NCBI GenBank assembly: GCA_025642065.1
Contig: JAODUP010000832.1
Coordinates: forward strand, 146,001 to 210,000
Source: Paralvinella palmiformis
Taxonomy: Eukaryota; Annelida; Polychaeta; Terebellida; Alvinellidae
Length of the DNA stretch: 64,000 bases
Direction: 5' to 3'
In this document: positions 38,107-50,700 of the stretch, one piece after another
Layout: each line of letters starts with the position of its first letter
Position numbering within the stretch: the first letter of the stretch is position 1
Program-made: the position numbers and the translations under genes
The notes under the pieces: model-generated
Seen by the model: the letters and a program-made list of their open reading frames with translations, nothing else
What the model was told of the DNA's origin: nothing
Databases searched by the model: none

Positions 38107-38215
38107 AGAAAACAGTAATCATACTAACGTGATTTTCATGAAAACTGTACCTGGTAAAAGTCGGACTTCGGATTTTTCAGAAGTTCGCATGGATTGCAGC
38201 ACTTAGGATAAACTG

Positions 38216-38258
<43 letters not shown>

Positions 38259-38695
38259 GACCATGATAATCAGATAACCGACCCTTTTATCTGTGTAAAA
38301 ATACAGAAGGACCTTTGACTCCAACTATTTACCAGATGTATACGGTTCTATGTTTACTTCAGATGAAAATAATTATTTACATAAGTTATGTTTATGTCCG
38401 TGTCCGTGTCCATGTCCGTGTCCGTGTCCATGAGAATGTGAATGTGAGTGATGTCTAGGTTTATATCCCTTTCCGTAAGCATAAGACTCTTGAGCGCCGA
38501 CTGACGTCGATATAGACCAACCTGAAGAAAACAAATAGGTTTTTGAACACAACTCTATAATTATCGTAAAATATAATGTTTATTTGATGATCATCATAGA
38601 TAATGTCCATGATATAAAACAAAACTGAACAATCAAATGGTAAATATTGTTTAAAATTTCATTGAACAACAAACCTTTTTTTCTTAATACATACA

Positions 38696-38730
<35 letters not shown>

Positions 38731-41708
38731 GCATCTTACGACTGTTCGCCTTTACGACATCCGGCGATACGACTTAAATATGATTATAATATCATTACAC
38801 ATATATACGTGTAAAATACGTAATATACGTATGATATACGTAACGTAATTATAACATAGGCCGACAATTTGGTGCAGGTCAAGGTCGTAACCAATCAAGG
38901 TCCTCAGTCGACGACTACATCTATTTACGTTATAATCTGACCTACTTACGTTTTCCTCCTCTCACACCGGACGCCGAGTAGGAAGTCGACACAGATTTCG
39001 CTCCACGTTCATACCCCTTTCCTAGAGTCGTAAACAAAGCTTAGTTTACAATCGGGAAGGACTATACATTATCAGGTTATTTATAGACAACAAAAATATC
39101 GGAAACATAAGTATACACGTCCCTTCGAAACATTCCATTAAAACAATCTCTCTCTCAGCCATACAATAGTTTCAACGGTTGCCAGTAAAGTGTACGATGA
39201 TTGACTTTATGGTTTGATGAGCGTTTGACAATTATCAACTGTATTGTTAAAGCGTTATTTACCTTTAGATTTCGAGTATGAAACCGATTTGTGGAAATGG
39301 CCATGACCGAATTGTCCAGCGAACGACACGTGCTTCGACGTCGAAAAGGACGTAGAACCTGGAATTAATTGTGATAAATATATCATAGACAAGGTGTATA
39401 GTTGGACAGTTAGGTCCCGATTAAAAAACAAACCCAACAACTTCGAATAATTTCAGATGTCCTATCATCAGACATGAAATGTAGATGTAAACGTAAAAGT
39501 TGGCTTAAATGGGCCGAGCGACCTCCATAGATAATGAGACGAAGTGAAAGATGAAACAACCTTCTCACATAGCTCGGCCGGGGTTTGAACCCAGGTGATA
39601 TAGATCTCTGGCCAACCGCGCTACCAATTAGGCCACGGAGGCGCCCCTATGATCAGACTCAGACATGAAGCATTTCGTCAAACGTACATTTTATATTGTA
39701 GGCATTTACCAATAATTACCAATAATTGATTATGCCGAAAAGAGCATTTGACACTTGTAAATGGTCAGTTAGAATGACTTATTCCTATTAATTACATCTC
39801 CCATTATACCTGTGTGAACTGGTTTCCATTAGAAAGTCATCCCGAAACATTCAGGTCATCCAGTCAGATACTATTGCAGGTGCCAGTGTCTCGGCTCAAG
39901 TCATATGGTGATTGCGCATTTAGTGTTGCAGCCCCACTTTGTGGAATAGGTTGCCGGCAGATATTAAAAATGTGTCGTCTATTGAAAATTTCAAATCTAT
40001 TCTAAAACACACCTATTTAAGGTCGCTTTCACCGATAAATAATTATTATCTTTTTAATCAGTTACAGGGTTTTTAACAGACCTATTATTTGGGGTATTAT
40101 TATATTACATATTATTTGTACAACGCCGTTGAATGGCTCCTGCTAGTAAGGGCGCTTTATTAAATATACATTATTATTCTTATTAAATAATGCCAACTTA
40201 CAGTGACCGTTTACTGAAAAAAGAAAGAAATAAAATATGAATCATTGTCAATAAAGTACGTCAAAATGGTGATAATAATTAATGAAGCAAGAATTTAGTT
40301 AACAACAAATATTTTTAGTATATAGAAACATTCAGGTACGAACGTGACGAACTTCACATTTTTATAATTTGTCTTCGACAAAAGTTTAAGCCTTTGTGAC
40401 CTTTGTTTCAATACCTTTATTTACAGAACGAGATACAGATGTTGACGTTGTAATGTGATGATAACAGTTAGGTCCTCTCACTACAACATCCGTCGACTCT
40501 GAACGTGACATAGACTCTGAAAATAGCCACATATAATACAACGATTACTGGCATGGGATATATCGAGGAAAATTAATACAGTCTTGTTCCGGTATAAATA
40601 GATTCGCTATACCGTGGATGTAGACTATAACGCAGGGGATACTTTATTGTTAATTAGTTGGACTGAACCGTTTTAGCAGTTGGTATTTACCAACAGTTAC
40701 TGAAAACCTAGTATATCTAGGTGTTGGTCTAAGTTAGATAAGCGAATAATTAGATGGAGCTTAATTGGATATTAGAACAAATACACATTTCTGTAGATAT
40801 CTGTTGATGTGGCATTGATAACCCGCTCCCCATTTTCAATCGTATGTGCATCCGCCCCAAAAACATATTTCCGATTACTTGTATATCATCTCGCAGTTAT
40901 CATTTGTGTTTTACCGATTACATGTAGAAAATAGGTTGATTGAATCATCTTCAGCATCCTCATCATTCGAACACAGGAATAAGCGTCCATTTAATGACCA
41001 ATATGGTTGCTGCCTCTGTTGTGAAGCGGACATTTAGTTATGAAACAGGGCGGCATCCTTATTAGCTGGGGCCCACAGGCTGATAAGTAGCCCAGACACA
41101 TATATGTATCGATATGTGGAGGTATGGAACATTTTATATTTAGATTGATGTGTCATCATTCGCCTATAGACTCTGATACTGACAACCGACCTGATGTTTA
41201 AGTCGTCTTACCATGTGATTCGCCTATAGACTCTGATACTGACAACCGACCTGATGTTTAAGTCGTCTTACCATGTGATTCGCCTATAGACTCTGATACT
41301 GAGAATCGACCCGATGTTTAAGTCGTCTTACCATGTGATTTGCCTATTGACTCTGATACTGATATCGAGGTGTGTGCTTTACGATAACAGTTTCCTTTGC
41401 GCGTTGACTCGTATCTGGACATGGAAGCCGACATCGAACCTGAAGGTAAATTGATACTAATAAGCCTTATACCACACGCATACGTACAGACACACATACA
41501 CGCACACGCACACATTCACAGACGCATACACAGAGGTGTTTCGGTTGAGCCAGGCAACCGGCAAGATTTTCTTTGCCGAATACGCCATCTTTAGTAAATT
41601 TCAAAAATTTATTTATAATTAGTCCCCTTGGTGAAGCAGTAAATTTCAGACCATATGCATTTTCCTCATTCGAGTTAGTCAGCCACGTAAAATAATTGTC
41701 ATTTCGAC

Positions 41709-41748
<40 letters not shown>

Positions 41749-42331
41749 TTTTCGTTGTGTTATTATGGTCTTCTGTCATTTGAAAACCAATTACAGTTAA
41801 GCTCGATACAAAACGGATTATACTGATATGATGATGATTGGTGTGTTACTGCCACTTTTGTGCACATGCTAAGCTAAATGGGGCGAACGACCAAGGTGGC
41901 GCTCCGATTAAATTGATATCGAAAGGTGAACCCAATTTCAATGGATTATGTCCGATGTATTTTATAATATATCCCAGAGTGTGTACATCTTCAGCATTCC
42001 CGTTAAGGATACTATCTTATCGTCTATTGCTAGATGTCTACAATGACACTTACGATGTCCCTTGTTTATAGTACGTGATACAGACATAGATGTGTGAACT
42101 TTATGATGACCACAAGGTCCAGTGATCGATATATCTCTCGTCTCTGAGGCGGACATGGCAACTGAAATTATGATAAAGATTCTTATCAGAGATGAGACAA
42201 TATAGATTCCTAATATGCAATAAAATAATATTCAGTTCATAAAATTAATTAATATATTATATATATTAAAAAATTTTAATAAAAATAAAATATTAATTAA
42301 TATTAAAATTTTTTGATAAAAAAATTTTAAA

Positions 42332-42400
<69 letters not shown>

Positions 42401-43201
42401 TAATAAATAAACAAAACAAACAATAAAAAAATAGATGAAGAGTTGTCAAAAATAATTATGACTTATTTATACAAAAGCAAATATTTGAGAATCAGGACAC
42501 GAGTACAACACTAGATTTGTCTTATACTGAGTCCCAGCGTGGGTAAGTTTTATTGGCACAAAGAAAATTTAATCTAAAGACACGTAGTATGACGTAGAGG
42601 TCCAATCCAGAGCTTCGACTCTACAGAGAGTTTATTAATTTAAAAAGCTTATACTACAAATGTTTACCCAAACTAACTTACGGCGAAATAGACGCCTGCT
42701 ATGAAATGTTTATCCATATATGCCCGTTATCTATTTATTGGACTTTAAACATAACCTAAGCACACAATAATATGTTCGAAATTTCGAGTTTCCGGTTTCG
42801 GATCCGGGTAAATGGTTAACTTAAAATGAACAATGATGCCGAGAACCGAGGGGGGTTACTTAATTCTAAAACGTTCGCACATCGAACACTTACGATGTCC
42901 TTGGCCAACTGAACGTGAGACTGATGTAGATAGATGAGTCTTACGATGGCCACCAGGTCCTGTCACTGACACATCTTGGGTCATAGATGCTGACATAGAG
43001 CCTGTATTTATAAAACAAAATTTATGATCGTTTAAATTAGCTCCGAAGTGAAAGTCACATACAAAGGAAAATCACAAAACATACACACTAAAGAAAGGAA
43101 GAAAACCCCCCAGACATATGGAGGGAAAAAAAAAAAAAGAAAAAAAAACCCAAAACAGACGGACAAAAACAACAAATAAACAAAAGAATAACAAAGAAAA
43201 C

Positions 43202-43242
<41 letters not shown>

Positions 43243-46200
43243 AAGAGACAAAAACAAACAGAAAGACAGACAGACATACAGATATACAGACAGACAGAGA
43301 AACAGACAAACAGACAATAAAGTAAACAAACAAATTTCCCCAGTGTTAATAAATCTCACTTCGTGATTGAAACATCTTTGGCCAAAAGGGCAGACAAAAG
43401 AACTTATGTTTTACAGAAGAGTTGTGAGAAGATATCATTTAAAGGCTAGAAAACATAAATAGCTCACAAGGTTTATATTTAGTATAACTTGTAAAGGAAA
43501 GGAGACGTTAAATAGGTTATCACCTTAATATAATATTGAATCAATTAATATTTTAGTATCGATGATGTTATCAACTTACGATGACCTATATGTAATAAAA
43601 TAATAATCGTAATAATCATTATTCTCTAAGTAGTTCATGTAGTGGATATATTGTTGAAGGTAGTGGCTACTCCGTACACATAACAGTTCAATTTCTTAGG
43701 AAACCTATGCTTTAATTGGCCTATAATCACAATAATAGTTATTAATTAAAGTTAAATATCAAATTCGAAATACGGTAGTTATGTCTAATGAGGTATATTT
43801 TATTTTTTGTTATTAATGACAAGTTACCGCATTTGTGAAATAAACAATATATAAACTTACGATGGTTTTTGCCAACAGATCGTGACACAGATGTCGATGT
43901 ATGAGCCTTGAAGTGACCTCCAGCTGTTGTGACTGAAATATCTTTAGTCGTGGAGGCAGACATTGCACCTGTTTTAATGTAATAAAGCACAACTCATAGC
44001 AATCTAAATATGATAAAATGCTTAAAACATTTTAGCTGATACGGGTATCTAAAATTGAAAACAGTTTGCCATAGAACAAGTAACACACAATGACACCTAT
44101 CCAAATGAATCATACACGGACTGCTTGCAAATAGTCTATTTAAGAAGGAGCCCTATTCAGATAACACTCTATTTCTTCACTCCACACATGGGCACACATC
44201 CGTTTTCCGTCGGGTACTTTATTCCATTAAAAATCCGCACGTGTGTGTGTGTGTGTGTGTGTAAATGTGTAAAACATAATCGGTTAGGGTTAGCTGTTTT
44301 ATGGCCACTTTTGTTCACAAGAGTGATGAGGCGAAGTGAAAGATGAAACGTCCTTCTGATATAGCCCAGCCAGGGTTTGAACCCAGGTGCTCTTGATATG
44401 TGGCCAACTGGTCAACCAGTTAGGCCTTGGAGGCCCATAAATATATATATAATATATAATATATATATATATATATATACTTATATATTAAATTAATAGA
44501 AACAGATATTTACTAGTATAGAGGGATATTTACTTTGATAAAATCATCGGTATATATAAGTAATATTTGGAAATACTAATTTAACATAAATTACAAGCAA
44601 ACAAATATATATAAAGAGTTGTCAAACAGAATTATACCCTATTTATTCTGAGGTATACATCTGGAGAATAAGGACACGAGTACAACACAAGATTTGTCTT
44701 ATACTGAGTCCCAGCGTGGGTAAGTTTTATTGGCACAAAGAAATTTAATCTATAGACAAGTGGTAGGATATAGATGTCCAATTTATAGCTTCGACCCTAC
44801 AGAGAGTTTATTAATTTAAAATCTTATATCACAAATATTTACCCAAACTCACATACAGGGAAATAAACGCCTGTTATGAAATGCTTATCAATGTATACCT
44901 TCATTTATGTATTGCACTTTATTCAGAACTTAAGCAGAATATATTATATTCTAAATTTCAGGTTTCCAGTTACGGATCCGGATAAATGGTTAGTAAGTGC
45001 TTTTATTCCTCCATATACTGTACATAATAGATATAAATATTACAATTGTATTTTTTTTCTTCATGATACAGTAAACAGAGAGGTAACACCAATAACCTTA
45101 TAGGTTGAGAATCAATGGCAATGGCATACATTATTTGATATAAAAGACAAGATATATAACTGATATTGGGTTAGGTGTTACCTGAAAGAGGTGTGAGAGA
45201 AAAATACGACTGGAAGATATATAACAGTATCATAGACACAATGACCTATTATTAAGACAGAAATGTATCAAATTGAATAATGAACTAATAACAGGAAAGT
45301 TACTTAATCCTAAAAGGTTCGTATATTATGCACTTACAATGTCCCTTTCCAACTGACCGTGACACTGATGTAGATAGATGAGTCTTACGATGGCCATCAG
45401 GTCCTGTCACTGACACATCTTGGGTCAAAGATGCTGACATAGAGCCTGTATTTATAAAACAAAATATAGTGATCGTATAAATTGACTCCAAAGTGAATGA
45501 AAAATCACAAAATTCTGAAATAAAACCTTCCCACTAAAAAGACAGAGAGACAGAAAGAAAGAAACAGACAAACAGACAAACGTACATACAGACAAACATA
45601 CAGACAGGATGAAAGACAGTCAGACAATCAGACAGACAGACCTACAAACAGACACACAGACAGACAGACAGACAAAATAACAAACAAATCCCAGATAGAC
45701 AGGTAGACAGATAGACAAACAGCCAGACATACAGACAAACACAAATTAAACAGACAAATTTCCCCTGTGTCAGACAGAAAGACGGATCGAATAACAAACA
45801 AATCTCAAATAGACAGATACACAGATAGACAGACAGGCAGACAGACAGCCAAACAAAAAGTAAACAAACAAATATCTCCAGTGTCAATTTGTGATTGAAA
45901 CATCTTTGGTCAAAAGGGCAGACAAATAACTTATATTTTATTGAAAAGTTGTGAAAAGGTATCATTTATAGACCAGGAAACATAAATAGCTCACAATGTT
46001 TATATTTAGTATAACTTGTAAAGGAAAGAGACGTTACATAGGTTATCACCTTAAAATAATATTGAATCAATTAATATTTTAGTATCGATGATGTTATCAA
46101 CTTACGATGACCTATATGTAATAAAATAATAATCGTAATAATCATTATTCTCTAAGTAGTTCATGTAGTGGATATATTGTTGAAGGTAGTGGCTACTCCG

Positions 46201-47710
46201 TACACATAACAGTTCAATTTCGTAGGAAATCTATCCTTTAATTGGCCTATATTCACAATACTAGTTATTAATAATAGTTATTAATTAAAGTTAAATATCA
46301 AATACGAAATACGGTAGTTATGTCTAATGAGGTATATTATATTCTTTGTTACCGCATCTGTGAAATAAACAATATATAAACTTACGATGATTTTTGCCAA
46401 CAGATCGTGACACAGATGTCGATGTGTGAGCCTTTAAGTGACCTCCAGCTGTTGTGACTGAAATATCATTGGTCGTGGAGGCAGACATGGCACCTGTTTT
46501 TAAGGTAATAATTGTTACCATGTACAACTCCTAGCAAACGTAATGTCTTAAAATGTTTAAAAATATTCTAGCTAATACGGTTATTTAAATTTCGAGACAG
46601 CTTGTCGTCAGACACATATGTCATAATACGTAATAACACCTATCCAAATGCACCATACATGGACCGATTGCGAAATGGTCCATTTAAGAAGGAGGTACAT
46701 TCAGATTACACTGTTTTTTCAATCCCCATTGGGGCACAAACCCGTTTTCCAGTCTGGTGCTTCATTCCATTCCAAAGCCGTATGTTAATTCGCCATTCCC
46801 AAGTACTAATCAATCCTAGCAAACTAAATTTCATAAATGTTTTGAAAACCATTTAAACTGTTACGGGTATTTAAAAATCGAAACAATGTGACGAAACATC
46901 TGTCATAACATACTTTAATACATATCATAATGTCTAGCAACGCTGCGGGAGTAACGAACATTTGACTTGACCAGGAATCTCAATTTTAAATACAGTATAC
47001 TCCATAATTATAATTAATGCATTAATAAACATTTAATTAATTGTTAAATGACAAATATTGAATTACTGAGATAAACGTTCTATAAAATTTCAACGAAGGT
47101 ATTTCTGACGCACAGAATGAGTCATTAAATATTTATCGTTTTGATATATTAAGATACGTCCAAATAGTCTTGTCTTTTTGCATGATGATGTATCTTATAG
47201 TTTCTCAGTTTAATAAGCGTGTGAAATAATCAATGAATTTATTTAGTTGATATGTGGAGTGGTTTGAAACACACCATGACCTTTATTTAGGCCAAATACA
47301 TTACGGGGAGTTATCGAATCAAAGATTAGAACCAAATAACTGCTTTTGACCATGTTCAGATATAATTAACCCTTTAAATGATAATATCAAATAAACATGT
47401 CCTTTGCCAGTATATGCGACATCGATGTTGACGTAGATTGTCTACAGTAACCTACGACATCGTTGACTGATGAAACATCATACAGTGGTGTTAGGTAGTC
47501 ACAAAATACATCAAGCCCACCATGTGCACAAAAGTGGCCCTAAAACATCAATCATCATCATCATCATAATCATCATCATCACATAAGGCATCATTGACCA
47601 CTGTAAATATTTCAAGCATTGCTGAAAAAAGGTAGTCACACTTTATTGACTATTTAACTATGGAATGTAAATTGAATATATTTACACAATTTCATTGTTA
47701 TTAATTATTT

Positions 47711-47751
<41 letters not shown>

Positions 47752-50700
47752 AAACACTTCTATAGGAGTCTCTATTATAATATTTGGATAACCATTACGT
47801 GATGACTATTTCAACTTACAATGATTCTTGCCAATGGATCTTGACACGGAAGCCGATGCGTGTGTCTTCAGGTGACCTTTAGGTCCATTAATGGACACAT
47901 CGCGGGACATTGAAGCAGACATCGCTCCTGATAATTAATTTGAAAATATTGACATCGAGTGAAGTAAACTGCTTAAAACTTGCCTAATGAAATCATGATT
48001 AGTCATGCTAATTAGTAATGTCAGTAAAACTCAATTAATTGGTTACTAATAAGAATTCTTAAGCAAGTATGTGTATTTAAACAGCACATATGTCAGATTA
48101 ATTATTAAAGGTATTTTGCACATATGGTTTAGGCATTTAAAAAAAAACTCAATTAAAAGTTTGAAAAATATCCAGTATTTAGGCAGGTATTATTGATCTG
48201 TTTGACATGAAACAAGAATATATGTCGAGGAGTATATGCATGTTTATTTCCAAAACTATTACAAATCGGAGAGTGATCATGTTTATGAGAATTGTATGAT
48301 ATTTCACTTCACGACACAACTTATTTAATAATGAATGCATATTTAAAAATAAATCTAAATGTCCAAGTATCGAGGTGATACTATTGAATAGAGTTGTGGT
48401 TGGAAGATACATTTAAAATTTTGATCTCGAAACATATTACTTTTTATATAGCAAATGTTTTATGTATTATATTTCTCGAGACTAAGTACTGCTTTCATTT
48501 CCCAGACATGAGCTCATTTATAATATCATAATGTTTATATTATCACATTAATACGTCAACGATGATGAACTGGACTTTAAACTTACGATGTCCATTACCA
48601 GCTGAACGTGATATCGACGTCGCAGTGTGACTTGCGTAATGACCTTCAGGCCCAGCCATTGACACGTCTCTCGTCATCGAGGCGGACATAGAAGCTAGAA
48701 TTAAAGAAACCATAAGACGAAAAAGGATGACGTCACGCACAATGCAATCGAATTAAGTCGCTTCTCCTTTATTCGCACCGAATCTGCTAAACATCATATT
48801 TCCATTTCACCAATTAATTATTTGATTTTGTTTATTAATTAGTGTAGGTGTCATTAGAAGTTCGGCTGAAATGTTGTGCGTTTGGGGCATTCTTCATAAT
48901 TTGTAATTAGTTTATCAGTGATATTATTATTAATGGGGAGGCTATGTACATTCAACCTCTCAACGAGCCTATTGTATGATATACATTTTAATAGTAAAAA
49001 CACCTGATAACTGAACTATAAACACATAAAGTAGTAAAAGACATATAAATACTAGAAACACATAATAAACCATAAACCATTTTGTCATTTATTTTATTGT
49101 TGGAATACATGTGAATATTTTACTTTACGTCAAGACTTTAGAGTTACTTATCTAAAACTAGCATAACGTCTACTTACTGTGTTTTCCTTTTCGTATGAAC
49201 GTAAATACATAATAATAATATAATTATTTACGATTGTAACAATTTATGTCAACATATGATAATATCTTTATTCTTCTTTACTTGGATCATGACGAGATAA
49301 ACTATAATCATTTTGTAATATTATTATAAATATTACTTACCCTGAGATGGACATGTACAACCATCAGTTCCTGAAAATAAAAACGATAGTAATATCACAC
49401 TAAGTAATTAGCAATATAATATAATATAATATAATATAATATAAATAATATAATATAATATAATATAATATAATATAATATAATATAATATAAATATAAT
49501 ATAATATAATATAATATATATAATATAATATAATATAATATAATATAATATTAAATAATATAATATTAAACAATATTAAATAATATAATATAATATAATA
49601 TTCGAGCCGTGATAGCGCAGTTAGTTAGAGCGTAGGACTCGTAGCCGAATGGTCGCGGGTTCGAATCTCCGTGAAGTGCAATGCCGTCATGTGGCGACTG
49701 GTTCAATCATCCATAAAAATGAGTACCTGACAGGACGCGATGGCTATGTGTTTGAGTAACGCTTTGGCAAAGCCTATAATGGCAGCATGCGTTGTATGCT
49801 CCCTTGGGAGTTGAGATGTTTGTTGGGAGGAAACAGGTTTGAGTCAGGGATAATAATATTGTAAGGCGCCCCAGAACAGGGTTACCTGGTTCTGGCGCTA
49901 TATAAACATGCATTATTATATTATAAACATTATATAATATAATGTAATATCATATTAAATAATATAATATTAAATAATATAATATAATATAATATAATAT
50001 ATAATATAATAAAACATAAAGTATTACCAAACTATAAAATTAGACTGGAAATGGAGATTGATTAATCTGATAATGAGCGTATAACACTCATATAACACTT
50101 TTTGTCGATGTTATTTAAACCTGTGTTATAAATAAGTTAGAACATTTGAATAAAATAAGTTCGCAAATAAATGCATTTGCTGGAAAATATATCTTAAGCA
50201 CAATAATTAAATATAGCACCTGACGTGCTAGGGGCGGATCCGGGATATTTGGAGTGGAGAGTCTAAACAAGTGTTAAGCCATTATGTGAGGCGGAAAGTG
50301 CCGAGGTGAGGTGGGTAAGGGAGGAGTCTCCCCCTTTCTCTGTGAAGGAAAAATGGAAATCAGACAATGCTTAGATGTCTTCTGAAGCACTACAGAATGC
50401 GTATTTTTCAAGTTTATTATCTAATGAGCTCAGAGTTAGCGGGTCGCCATGTCATGATTCAAATTGCTCGGGGGGGGGGATCCCTAGTTTGGTAATTTAA
50501 TATGATATTAGAATCAGCAAAGTATTCACTGGCCGGCAGTTGTCTGCATATAAATGGTTCCGCAACTGTTACAGTAAGATATCAATAAAAGGAATGCCAA
50601 TTGAAGAGTTGTGTCAGCAGGTTCATTCGACCTAATATATTGATACATTGGAATCCTTTGCATTTCTTCTTCAGTGGCTATAAATGAAGCCATCTGCTTT

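Noticed and set aside
43032..43366. Cys/Val/Leu-rich ORFs on the minus strand and a KKTQN/RQTD ORF on the plus strand
   Set aside because: Produced by the (GACA)n array in a gene 1 intron.
49605..49675. Possible tRNA gene
   Set aside because: A and B boxes are present but no acceptor stem or cloverleaf closes, and a SINE body and ATT tail follow.
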